Positions 6,344 through 12,327 of a DNA stretch of 13,422 nt are shown here, in pieces. Where the stretch lies: NCBI GenBank assembly GCA_041946865.1, contig JBHGBF010000157.1, forward strand, positions 1 through 13,422. The letters run 5' to 3'. Both the position numbers and the translations under genes were made by a program. The stretch's first letter is position 1. Every line of letters starts with the position of its first letter. Source of the stretch: RPQK01 sp041946865. GTDB lineage: Bacteria > Acidobacteriota > UBA6911 > RPQK01. The notes under the pieces are model-generated. The model was not told the DNA's origin. It was given only the letters and a program-made list of their open reading frames with translations, and searched no databases.

Positions 6344-6529
6344 TTACCAACTTGCCTTGATCACTCCCGGAATCTCGCCCCGCAAAGCCAGCTCGCGGAA
6401 GCAGATCCTGCACAGCTCGAACTTGCGCAGGTATCCGCGCGGCCGGCCGCACCGCTTGCAGCGCGTGTACTTTCGAGCCGAAAACTTGGGAGTCTTTTTC
6501 GATTTTTCGATTAACGATTTCTTTGCCAT
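6344..6529 (-). CDS. rpsN: 30S ribosomal protein S14, zinc-binding short type (uS14)
   Basis: A 61-residue protein of the small-subunit head. The four zinc ligands are Cys24, Cys27, Cys40 and Cys43 (CKRC, and CRIC within FELCRICFRELA), marking the short C+ type (often called rpsZ or type Z). It ends EIPGVIKASW, the conserved C-terminus. It follows rplE by 14 nt with an AAGGA ribosome binding site. The zinc-free long form common in proteobacteria is excluded by length and cysteines. Confidence 0.97.
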   Translation of the reverse strand: MAKKSLIEKSKKTPKFSARKYTRCKRCGRPRGYLRKFELCRICFRELALRGEIPGVIKASW

Positions 6530-6543
6530 TCGTCCTTCTTCCG

Positions 6544-7110
6544 CTAAACGGCTACTGCCCGGCGCTCTTCCCGCTTCATGAAGGGCATCCCCAATGCGCC
6601 GAGCAGAAAGCGAGCTTCCTCGTCGCTCTTGGCTGTGGTCACAATCGTCACGTTCATGCCGTTGATCCGCTCGGTTTTCCCGATGTCGATCTCGGGAAAG
6701 ATCAACTGATCGCGCATCCCCAGGGTGTAGTTGCCGCGCCCGTCGAAGGAGCGGGCCGAGACACCGCGAAAGTCGCGCACCCGGGGCAGCGCGATGTTCA
6801 TCAGCCGATCGAGGAATTCGTACATACGTTCTCCCCGCAGGGTGACGGTCACTCCGATCGGCATCCCTTTCCGCAGCTTGAAGGCGGCAATGGCTTTTTT
6901 CGCCCGCCGCACAATCGGTCGTTGGCCCGTGATTGCGCCCAGCTCGTCGGCGGCCGTGTCAAGCAGTTTGGCGTTCTGGATCGCCTCGCCGACACCCATG
7001 TTGACCACCACTTTGAACACCTTCGGCACCGCCATGACGTTCTTGTATTTGAACTCCTTGATCAGGGCCGGGACCACTTCGTTTTTGTATTTGTCCTTGA
7101 GTCTAGCCAT
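6544..7110 (-). CDS. rplE: 50S ribosomal protein L5 (uL5)
   Basis: A 188-residue protein that binds 5S rRNA and contacts S13 and the P-site tRNA from the central protuberance. Family features are MARLKDKYKNEVVPALIKEF at the start, VPKVFKVVVNMGVGEA (about 29-44), ITGQRPIVRRAKKAIAAFKLRKGMPIG (about 59-86), and the C-terminal FPEIDIGKTERINGMNVTIVTTAKSDEEARFLLGALGMPF. The start at 7110 matches the family; GGGGAA a few bases upstream is a weak ribosome binding site. It lies 81 nt after rplX and 14 nt before rpsN, as in the usual spc order. Confidence 0.98.
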   Translation of the reverse strand: MARLKDKYKNEVVPALIKEFKYKNVMAVPKVFKVVVNMGVGEAIQNAKLLDTAADELGAITGQRPIVRRAKKAIAAFKLRKGMPIGVTVTLRGERMYEFLDRLMNIALPRVRDFRGVSARSFDGRGNYTLGMRDQLIFPEIDIGKTERINGMNVTIVTTAKSDEEARFLLGALGMPFMKREERRAVAV

Positions 7111-7142
7111 CGTTATTCCCCGAATCGCTCGCCGCCGGCTGT

Positions 7143-7178
7143 TGACCGACCCGCCGCCTTTGCAGCGGCCAGTGGTCA
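7143..7178 (-). repeat. Weak stem-loop, rplX-rplE spacer
   Basis: TGACC (7143-7147) pairs with GGTCA (7174-7178) and GCCGC (7153-7157) with GCGGC (7165-7169), leaving unpaired bases between. This is the weakest of the spacer structures and could be chance in GC-rich sequence. Nothing else is visible in 7111-7191. Confidence 0.45.
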
Positions 7179-7191
7179 GCTCGAAGCGGTT

Positions 7192-7512
7192 TCACTTGTC
7201 GATCGTCCCCTCGCAGTTCTTGCAGACCCGGACTTTCTTTCCGTCGCTGAGGGTCACGTAGCCGACGCGGCTCGGTTTACCGCACTCACGACATATCACC
7301 TTCAGGTTGGAGAGGTGAACCGAGGCCTCACGCTGAACAAGTCCGCCCTTGATGTTCTTCTGGGGGTTGGCGCGCGTGTGGCGCTGGATAAAGTTCACGT
7401 TCTCCACGATCGCCCGGTTCTCCGAGGGAAAGACGCGCAGCACTTTGCCGGTCTTTCCCCGGTCTTTGCCGGCCATCACCATCACCTGGTCTTCTTTCCG
7501 AATGTGTAACAT
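7192..7512 (-). CDS. rplX: 50S ribosomal protein L24 (uL24)
   Basis: A 106-residue assembly-initiator protein that binds the 5' part of 23S rRNA near the exit tunnel. The N-terminal KOW motif is visible at about residues 6-32 (KEDQVMVMAGKDRGKTGKVLRVFP), followed by VENVNFIQRHTRANPQKN and GGLVQREASVHLSNLKVI. The C-terminal part has a four-cysteine ribbon, Cys74, Cys77, Cys97 and Cys100 (CRECGKPSRVGY, CKNC), seen in many bacterial L24 proteins and lost in others. The ATG at 7512 has only a weak AGG-type ribosome binding site. A 102-nt spacer with a near-perfect palindrome separates it from rplN. Confidence 0.98.
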   Translation of the reverse strand: MLHIRKEDQVMVMAGKDRGKTGKVLRVFPSENRAIVENVNFIQRHTRANPQKNIKGGLVQREASVHLSNLKVICRECGKPSRVGYVTLSDGKKVRVCKNCEGTIDK

Positions 7513-7533
7513 TGCAATTACCTGCTCGTCTTT

Positions 7534-7609
7534 GTTTGTAGTTCCGCCTTGAGGCGGGCTTTAAACCGTCCCTTCGACGAATAGCCCGCCCGAAGGCGGA
7601 ACTACAAAC
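7534..7609 (-). repeat. 27-bp near-perfect palindrome, rplN-rplX spacer
   Basis: The arms 7534-7560 and 7583-7609 are complementary at 25 of 27 positions around a 22-nt loop. Each arm begins with the GTTTGTAGTTCCGCC phrase, and the left one contains a smaller dyad of its own (CCGCC/GGCGG). After the stem in the transcript sense comes AAAGACGAG, not a U-tract. It is the strongest single stem-loop in the window. Confidence 0.93.
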
Positions 7610-7614
7610 AGTAC

Positions 7615-7983
7615 TCACAAAACTTCCGGGGCCAACGACACAATCTTCATGAACTGTTTTTCGCGCAACTCGCGCGCGACCGGCCCGAACACGCGCGTTC
7701 CGATCGGTTCCTTCTGGTTGTTGATGAGAACCGCGGCGTTCTCATCGAAGCGGATGTAGGAACCATCGCGCCGCCGCGTTTCCTTGCGCATGCGCACCAC
7801 GACGGCCTTCACGACCTCGCCTTTTTTAACCGTGCCGTCCGGCGACGCTTCCTTTACGGAGGCAGTGATGATATCGCCCAAGCCGGCGCCCAGCCCCGCA
7901 TCCCCGCCCAGGGGCAGAATGCAGGAGATTTTCCGGGCGCCGGAATTGTCGGCCACGTTGAGAATAGTCCGCATCTGGATCAT
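7615..7983 (-). CDS. rplN: 50S ribosomal protein L14 (uL14)
   Basis: A 122-residue protein, the family's normal length, forming an intersubunit bridge with 16S rRNA and the binding site of the silencing factor RsfS. It begins MIQMRTILNVADNSGARKI and carries the signature region AVVVRMRKETRRRDGSYIRF followed by DENAAVLINNQKEPIGTRVFGPVARELR. The frame is open 37 codons further upstream to 8094, but that part overlaps rpsQ and is not L14. The start at 7983 is eleven bases after the rpsQ stop, so coupling is likely. The Shine-Dalgarno is weak (GGGGG). Confidence 0.98.
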   Translation of the reverse strand: MIQMRTILNVADNSGARKISCILPLGGDAGLGAGLGDIITASVKEASPDGTVKKGEVVKAVVVRMRKETRRRDGSYIRFDENAAVLINNQKEPIGTRVFGPVARELREKQFMKIVSLAPEVL

Positions 7984-7994
7984 AGGAACCCCCG

Positions 7995-8267
7995 CTACTC
8001 CTTCGCTCTTTCCAGGATCTCTTGAACAATCCAGCGCTTCCGGCGGCTGATCGGCCGGCTTTCGATGATCAGGACCTTGTCGCCGACCTTGCACTCATTG
8101 TTCTCGTCGTGCGCCATGAAGGTGCTGGTCCGGCGAACGGTCTTGCCATAAAAAGGATGCTGAACCAACCGGTCCACAGCCACGACCACCGATTTTTGCA
8201 TCGCGGCCGACGTCACATGGCCGACCTTCTGATTCCGTTTTCCCCTGCCTGCTGCTTGCTGCTCCAT
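7995..8267 (-). CDS. rpsQ: 30S ribosomal protein S17 (uS17)
   Basis: A 90-residue OB-fold protein that binds the 5' domain of 16S rRNA. The family core is QKVGHVTSAAMQKSVVVAVDR (about 14-34), then HPFYGKTVRRTSTFMAHDE and the closing GDKVLIIESRPISRRKRWIVQEIL. The frame extends 22 codons upstream to 8333, but these lie in the inverted-repeat spacer, so I take the ATG at 8267 (MEQQAAGRGKRNQK), which has AGGTG and AAGGA upstream. It follows rpmC by 76 nt, although these two genes are usually almost adjacent. Confidence 0.96.
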   Translation of the reverse strand: MEQQAAGRGKRNQKVGHVTSAAMQKSVVVAVDRLVQHPFYGKTVRRTSTFMAHDENNECKVGDKVLIIESRPISRRKRWIVQEILERAKE

Positions 8268-8291
8268 TTCCTTCACCTGTCCAAGGACGAG

Positions 8292-8351
8292 GGATAAAGG
8301 ATGAGGGACGAAAGGATGTCCGGCATCCTTCATCCTTCATCCTTCATCCTT
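8292..8351 (-). repeat. Inverted repeat of the GGATGAAGG family, rpmC-rpsQ spacer
   Basis: The right half (8324-8351) is four tandem 7-mers of the CATCCTT type. The left half (8292-8318) has degenerate complements. AAGGATG (8312-8318) and CATCCTT (8324-8330) form a tight stem around a 5-nt loop, and alternative registers are possible. The rpmC stop codon (TGA, 8344-8346) lies in the tandem half. Nothing else is in 8268-8343. Confidence 0.88.
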
Positions 8352-8538
8352 GTTTTGCCTTCTCCGTCAACACCGTCTTCACTCGCGCGAGATCCTTGCG
8401 AATTTCTCGAATCTTCTGAGGATTGTCGACCTGGCCGGTCGCCTTTTGAAACCGCAGGCGGAAGAGCTGTTGCGCAAGATCACGCGATTCGGCGTCGAGC
8501 TGGTCGGTCGTCATATCGCGATATTTTGAGGCTTTCAT
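8344..8538 (-). CDS. rpmC: 50S ribosomal protein L29 (uL29)
   Basis: A 64-residue two-helix protein at the tunnel exit, next to L23, where signal recognition particle and trigger factor dock. The signature LAQQLFRLRFQKATGQVDNP sits at residues 24-43, followed by IREIRKDLARVKTVLTEK. The ATG at 8538 overlaps the rplP stop (TAATG), so translation is coupled. The last two codons, GGA TGA, belong to the adjoining GGATGAAGG-type repeat, so the C-terminus (AKQG) has been set by it. Confidence 0.97.
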   Translation of the reverse strand: MKASKYRDMTTDQLDAESRDLAQQLFRLRFQKATGQVDNPQKIREIRKDLARVKTVLTEKAKQG

Positions 8539-8951
8539 TAGTCACCAAACCGTTTCACGAATTTTGTCTTGATCGGCAGCTTCTGGGCGGCCAACCTCAT
8601 GGCCTCTTCGGCCACTTCGGGCGCCAGGCCTTCCATTTCGTACAGGACCCGGCCGGGACGGATCACGGCCACCCACCCTTCGGGGGCGCCTTTTCCTTTG
8701 CCCATACGGGTTTCAGCGGGCTTCTTGGTGATCGGCTTGTCCGGGAAAATGCGGATCCAGATCTTGCCGCCGCGCTTGATGTAACGGGTCATGGCAATAC
8801 GGGCCGCCTCGATCTGGCGATCGGTGATCCAACCGCACTCGACGGCTTTCAATCCGAATTCGCCGAAATCCACGGAGTTGCCGCGGGTCGCCTTCCCGCG
8901 CATCTTGCCCTTCTGCTGCCGGCGATACTTGACTTTCTTTGGCATTAACAT
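8538..8951 (-). CDS. rplP: 50S ribosomal protein L16 (uL16)
   Basis: A 137-residue protein of the large subunit close to the A-site tRNA and the peptidyl transferase centre. It begins MLMPKKVKYRRQQKGKMRG and contains GLKAVECGWITDRQIEAARI, IFPDKPITKKPAETRMGKGKG and WVAVIRPGRVLYEM. Arg82 in TRMGKGKG corresponds to the arginine hydroxylated in E. coli L16. The ATG at 8951 aligns with the family start, with AGGTG upstream; the ATG two codons later is possible. It follows rpsC by 145 nt, an unusually long gap for this pair. Confidence 0.98.
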   Translation of the reverse strand: MLMPKKVKYRRQQKGKMRGKATRGNSVDFGEFGLKAVECGWITDRQIEAARIAMTRYIKRGGKIWIRIFPDKPITKKPAETRMGKGKGAPEGWVAVIRPGRVLYEMEGLAPEVAEEAMRLAAQKLPIKTKFVKRFGD

Positions 8952-9012
8952 AGCTGCACCTGAAAAAACGTCCCGGGAGCCTGGTCATCTGACCTGCACT
9001 GGAGCCTCGCAA

Positions 9013-9077
9013 CCATCCTTCCTGCTCCCGGACGGCACCACCATTGATAGCCGGCGGGAGAGAAGCAGGCAGGATGG
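9013..9077 (-). repeat. Interrupted inverted repeat, rpsC-rplP spacer
   Basis: CCATCC (9013-9018) pairs with GGATGG (9072-9077), CCTGC (9021-9025) with GCAGG (9065-9069), and TCCCG (9026-9030) with CGGGA (9055-9059). The arms are the same phrase with small insertions between the paired blocks. The spacer 8952-9096 is 145 nt, the longest in the window, and holds no gene. Confidence 0.75.
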
Positions 9078-9096
9078 CCGCCCTTCCCGGCCAACG

Positions 9097-9792
9097 CTAC
9101 CGTCTTTCGCCTCTCCGCTCGCGTCCACGATCCTGGGCACCACCCCGGGTGTCTCCTTCCTGTCGCGGCTCATAGATGTCGCCCTTATAGATCCAGACTT
9201 TGACGCCGATGACGCCGTAGGTCGTGAAAGCCTGGGCGAAGCCGTACTCGATGTCCGCGCGGAGCGTGTGCAAGGGCAGACGCCCGTGCAGGTACCACTC
9301 GGATCGCGCGATTTCAGCGCCGTTCAAGCGGCCGCTGCAGCGGACCTTGATCCCTTGCGCGCCGAAGCGCAGGGCCGTGTCGACCGCGCGGCGCATGGCC
9401 CGGCGGAAAGCGACGCGCTTGACCAGTTGCTGGGCGATCGATTCGCCCACCAGTTGCGCATCCAGCTCGGGTTTGTTCACTTCCTGGATGTTGATGAACA
9501 CCACCCGCCCCGTCGCCGCCTGCAAGTCGGCTTTCAGTTTGTCGATCTCCGAGCCTTTCCGGCCGATGATAATGCCGGGACGGGAGGTTCGGATAATCAC
9601 CGTCAGCTTGTTCGCGGCCCGCTCGATCTCGATCTCGGAAACACCGGCGTGGGCGAAACGCTGCTTGAGGCTCCGCTTGATGTGCAGGTCCTCATGAAGG
9701 AGCTTTCCGTAGTCCTTCTTCGCAAACCACCGTGACTTCCAAGTCCGGTTGTAACCCAGTCGGAATCCATAAGGATGTACTTTCTGGCCCAA
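9097..9792 (-). CDS. rpsC: 30S ribosomal protein S3 (uS3), TTG start
   Basis: A 231-residue protein of the small-subunit head, part of the mRNA entry channel. It starts GQKVHPYGFRLGYNRTW and contains a type-II KH domain with the GRKG loop at residues 77-80 (IIIGRKGSEIDKL) and the C-terminal domain signature RLNGAEIARSEWYLHGRLPL (155-174). The start codon is TTG (bases 9790-9792), supported by an AAGGAGG Shine-Dalgarno (9800-9806) seven bases upstream inside the end of rplV, and by the exact family N-terminus. The tail (about 213-231) is charged and arginine-rich, with RGGAQDRGRERRGERR; such tails vary between species. Confidence 0.97.
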   Translation of the reverse strand: MGQKVHPYGFRLGYNRTWKSRWFAKKDYGKLLHEDLHIKRSLKQRFAHAGVSEIEIERAANKLTVIIRTSRPGIIIGRKGSEIDKLKADLQAATGRVVFINIQEVNKPELDAQLVGESIAQQLVKRVAFRRAMRRAVDTALRFGAQGIKVRCSGRLNGAEIARSEWYLHGRLPLHTLRADIEYGFAQAFTTYGVIGVKVWIYKGDIYEPRQEGDTRGGAQDRGRERRGERR

Positions 9793-9794
9793 AC

Positions 9795-10166
9795 TTATTC
9801 CTCCTTGTCTTCTTCGACAGAGTCTTTGCCGTCAGACAGGCGAACGGTAATGTGACTCGCCCGTCTCATCTGGCGATAGGCGCGGCCCATGGGAGCGGGG
9901 CGTACCCGCCGCCGCCATTTGGTCGGCCCGGAATCGACGCATATTTCTTTCACGAACAGGTCTTCGACGTTCACCGTCGACGACTCGTGTTCAGCGTTGG
10001 CCAGTGCGGAGCGCATCACTTTTTCCACCAGCCTGGCGGCGCGCTTCGGGGTAAACTGCAAAATGGCCAGCGCTTCCTCCACTTTTTTCCCCCGCACCAG
10101 ATCGACGACCAGGCGCGCCTTCTGGGGAGATCCCTTCAGATATTTGCCTGTGGCTTTCGCTTCCAT
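9795..10166 (-). CDS. rplV: 50S ribosomal protein L22 (uL22)
   Basis: A 123-residue protein whose globular domain sits at the tunnel exit and whose long beta-hairpin lines the tunnel near the macrolide site. MEAKATGKYLKGSPQKARLVVDLVRGKKVEEAL is the N-terminal core, and the hairpin region is around residues 80-100 (GPTKWRRRVRPAPMGRAYR), followed by HITVRLSDG. The acidic C-terminus (KDSVEEDKEE) also encodes the rpsC Shine-Dalgarno. The ribosome binding site before 10166 is weak (GGAAAAA). Two bases separate its stop from the rpsC start, while 83 nt with an inverted repeat separate it from rpsS. Confidence 0.98.
   Translation of the reverse strand: MEAKATGKYLKGSPQKARLVVDLVRGKKVEEALAILQFTPKRAARLVEKVMRSALANAEHESSTVNVEDLFVKEICVDSGPTKWRRRVRPAPMGRAYRQMRRASHITVRLSDGKDSVEEDKEE
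9800..9806 (-). promoter_or_regulatory. Strong Shine-Dalgarno for the TTG start of rpsC
   Basis: AAGGAGG on the minus strand, seven bases before the TTG, lies within the last codons of rplV. It supports TTG as the start and coupling between rplV and rpsC. Confidence 0.85.
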
Positions 10167-10181
10167 GAGTATTTTTCCTAT

Positions 10182-10248
10182 TCACCACAGAGGCACAGAG
10201 GACACAGAGAAAAGCCTTCTCTGTGCTCTCTCTTTGTCTCTGTGGTGA
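10182..10248 (-). repeat. CACAGAG-type inverted repeat, copy 2, rpsS-rplV spacer
   Basis: TCACCACAGAG (10182-10192) is the exact complement of CTCTGTGGTGA (10238-10248), and the inner CACAGAGAA (10203-10211) pairs with TTCTCTGTG (10217-10225) around a 5-nt loop. It is the more complete of the two copies (see 6271-6335). It begins two bases after the rpsS stop in the transcript sense. What follows it toward rplV is A-rich, not a U-tract. Confidence 0.92.
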
Positions 10249-10249
10249 G

Positions 10250-10534
10250 CTACTTAACTTTGGCGGCCTTCTCCGTCTTCGTCGTGTGCCCCTTGAAGGT
10301 GCGGGTGGGAGCGAACTCTCCGAGCTTGTGCCCGACCATGTTTTCCGTTATGTAAATCGGGACGAACTTCTTGCCGTTATGGACGGCCACGGTGTGGCCC
10401 ACCATCTCGGGTACGACAGTTGATCTTCGGGACCAGGTCTTGATGACCGCTTTCTCTCCGGTCTCGTTCAGGTGTCGGATCTTCCTGGAGAGGTGGTCAT
10501 CAATGAACGCTCCCTTGTGTACTGATCGCGGCAT
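10250..10534 (-). CDS. rpsS: 30S ribosomal protein S19 (uS19)
   Basis: A 94-residue protein of the small-subunit head that pairs with S13 and contacts the A-site tRNA. It starts MPRSVHKGAFIDDHL and carries KTWSRRSTVVPEMVGHTVAVHNGKKFVPIYITENMVGHKLGEFAPTRTF, the full family signature. Its ATG overlaps the rplB stop (TAATG). Its length is normal and no residue of the core is missing. An inverted repeat begins two bases past its stop codon. Confidence 0.98.
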   Translation of the reverse strand: MPRSVHKGAFIDDHLSRKIRHLNETGEKAVIKTWSRRSTVVPEMVGHTVAVHNGKKFVPIYITENMVGHKLGEFAPTRTFKGHTTKTEKAAKVK

Positions 10535-11355
10535 TATTTCTTCCTCCGCACGATGAACCGCTCGGTGCGCTTGTTGTTGCGGGTCTTTTTCCCTTTGGTT
10601 TTCCAGCCCCAGGGCGAAGTCGGATGCCGGCCGCCCGAAGTCTTTCCTTCACCACCGCCCATGGGGTGGTCGACGGGGTTCATGGCCACGCCGCGGACTT
10701 TCGGCCGGCGACCGAGCCAACGCTTCGCTCCGGCTTTTCCGTAGGAGGCGTTCTCGTGGTCGAGGTTCCCGATCTGCCCGATGGTTGCCCGGCACAAGAT
10801 GTGCACGCGCCGCACCTCCCCTGAGGGGAGTTTCACCTGGGCGTAGTCGCCTTCCTTGGCCACCAGCTGCGCCGCCGCGCCCGCGCTGCGCGCCATCTGC
10901 CCGCCCCGGCCTCGCACCAGCTCGATGTTGTGGATCGTGGTTCCAAGCGGGATATTCACGAGCGGCAAAGAGTTCCCGGGGATGATGTCGGCGTCGACTC
11001 CAGACACGATCTTGTCGCCCACTTTCAGACCGACCGGCGCCAGAATGTAGCGCTTCTCGCCGTCCATGTAGTGCAGCCGAGCGAGCCGCGCACTTCGGTT
11101 CGGGTCGTACTCAATCGCGGCCACCTTGGCCGGGATCCCGTCCTTATCACGCCGGAAATCGACCGTCCGGTAGCGGCGCTTGTGGCCGCCGCCCCGGCGC
11201 CGGACCGAGATCCGGCCCTTGTTGTCACGCCCGCTGATGCGCTTCTTGCCGGCGGTCAGACCTTTCAAAGGCTCGACTTCGGTCAGCTCTTCCGTCGTCT
11301 GCACACTGCGGAAACGCGTACCTGGTGATGTTGGCTTGTAGCTTCTTAATGGCAT
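10534..11355 (-). CDS. rplB: 50S ribosomal protein L2 (uL2)
   Basis: A 273-residue protein, one of the most conserved in the large subunit, needed for subunit joining and peptidyl transferase activity. The N-terminal RNA-binding half contains GRDNKGRISVRRRGGGHKRRYRTVDFRRDK (about 42-71), and the C-terminal half GVAMNPVDHPMGGGEGKTSGGRHPTSPWG (about 222-250), with His230 equivalent to the conserved catalysis-associated histidine. The ATG at 11355 is three bases after the rplW stop; I see no good Shine-Dalgarno, so coupling to rplW may drive initiation. The stop overlaps the rpsS ATG. Confidence 0.98.
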   Translation of the reverse strand: MPLRSYKPTSPGTRFRSVQTTEELTEVEPLKGLTAGKKRISGRDNKGRISVRRRGGGHKRRYRTVDFRRDKDGIPAKVAAIEYDPNRSARLARLHYMDGEKRYILAPVGLKVGDKIVSGVDADIIPGNSLPLVNIPLGTTIHNIELVRGRGGQMARSAGAAAQLVAKEGDYAQVKLPSGEVRRVHILCRATIGQIGNLDHENASYGKAGAKRWLGRRPKVRGVAMNPVDHPMGGGEGKTSGGRHPTSPWGWKTKGKKTRNNKRTERFIVRRKK

Positions 11356-11358
11356 AGC

Positions 11359-11661
11359 TTAGGTCGTCTCAAAGAATTCAATAGGTTTCTGTCCCGGCTT
11401 CAATGTCACGTAAGCCTTCTTCCAGTCCGGCCGTCTTCCCCGAGACCTTCCCTGCCGCTTCCACTTCCCGTGATACCGGGCTGTCCTTACGCTCTCGACT
11501 TCGACGCTGAAAAGCTTCTCGACCGCTTCCTTGATCTGGATCTTGTTCGCGGTCAGCCTGACCTTGAACGCGACCACCCGGCCTTCAGCCTCTTCCTTCT
11601 TCATTGTGCTCTTCTCCGTGATGTGAGGAGCGCGAAGGATTTCGAAGATGTCCGTACTCAT
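11359..11661 (-). CDS. rplW: 50S ribosomal protein L23 (uL23)
   Basis: A 100-residue tunnel-exit protein that docks trigger factor and the signal recognition particle. Features are the N-terminal ILRAPHITEKSTM, FKVRLTANKIQIKEAVEKLFSVEVESVRT, and the basic loop YHGKWKRQGRSRGRRPDWKKAYVTL. The ATG overlaps the rplD stop as ATGA, so translation is coupled. The length is normal and no anomalies are seen. Confidence 0.98.
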   Translation of the reverse strand: MSTDIFEILRAPHITEKSTMKKEEAEGRVVAFKVRLTANKIQIKEAVEKLFSVEVESVRTARYHGKWKRQGRSRGRRPDWKKAYVTLKPGQKPIEFFETT

Positions 11662-12284
11662 TTCTGCAAGACCTCCTGAATCTCCAGAAGCGCCTGCCGG
11701 CTGATGAGAAGATGCTCATGGTTCAACAGATCGTAGACGTTCAGCCCGGAGCTCATCACCATCTTGACCTTCGGCAGGTTGCGGGAGCTGAGGAACAGGT
11801 TGCGGTTGTCCCGGCCGTCGACGACCAAAACCTTCCGGTCCAGATTGAGGGTCTTCAGAACATCCAGAAAGCCTTTGGTCTTCGGGCTTTCCAGCTGGAA
11901 GGCATCGACCACGGTCAGTTTCTGATTCCTCAGCTTGTCGCTCAGCACCATCTTCATGGCGCCACGCCGCTTCCGTTTCGGAAACGCCTGCGAGTAGTCG
12001 CGAGGCTGCGGGCCGAAGACCGTCCCGCCTTTGCGCCACAGCGGGCTCCTGATGCTGCCGATGCGCGCGCGCCCGGTCCCCTTCTGGCGCCACAGCTTCT
12101 TGCCGGCGCCGCTGACGAGCGCCCGGTTCTTCGTCGCGTGTGTGCCCTTTCGCTGCCCGGCCAGGTAAGCGTTGACCGCTTCCCAGACCAGAGTCTCGCT
12201 GGCCGTATAATCGAACACGGCGTCGTCCAGCGTCAGCTTGTCGACAACCTCGTTCTTCAGGTTTTTGACGTCTACTTCCGCCAT
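11658..12284 (-). CDS. rplD: 50S ribosomal protein L4 (uL4)
   Basis: A 208-residue protein with a globular domain and an extended loop reaching the exit tunnel beside L22; in E. coli it also represses the S10 operon. The loop is at about residues 59-97 (GAGKKLWRQKGTGRARIGS, RSPLWRKGGTVFGPQPRDY). The second half includes LVVDGRDNRNLFLSSRNLPKV and ends GLNVYDLLNHEHLLISRQALLEIQ. The ATG at 12284 has GAGAGG upstream. The 43-nt gap to rplC holds a 10-bp tandem repeat. tuf lies directly upstream of rpsJ, and I recognised no E. coli-like S10 leader, so L4 autoregulation cannot be inferred here. Confidence 0.98.
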   Translation of the reverse strand: MAEVDVKNLKNEVVDKLTLDDAVFDYTASETLVWEAVNAYLAGQRKGTHATKNRALVSGAGKKLWRQKGTGRARIGSIRSPLWRKGGTVFGPQPRDYSQAFPKRKRRGAMKMVLSDKLRNQKLTVVDAFQLESPKTKGFLDVLKTLNLDRKVLVVDGRDNRNLFLSSRNLPKVKMVMSSGLNVYDLLNHEHLLISRQALLEIQEVLQK

Positions 12285-12298
12285 ATCTTTTCCTCTCC

Positions 12299-12324
12299 CG
12301 CGTCGATCCGCGTCGATCCGCGGC
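12299..12324 (-). repeat. 10-bp tandem repeat CGCGTCGATC in the rplC-rplD spacer
   Basis: Two perfect copies of CGCGTCGATC (12299-12308 and 12309-12318) are followed by CGCGGC. The phrase CGCGTC..TCCGCGG recurs with a substitution in the rpsJ-tuf spacer (around 13359-13373). The rplC stop is at 12328-12330, four bases away. Confidence 0.7.
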
Positions 12325-12327
12325 AGG

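Noticed and set aside
6523..7509. Open frame of 328 codons on the plus strand, His-rich
   Set aside because: It is antisense to rplE and rplX; the His content mirrors sense-strand codons.
8791..9735. Open frame of 314 codons on the plus strand
   Set aside because: It lies opposite rpsC and the end of rplP; no start context or domain.
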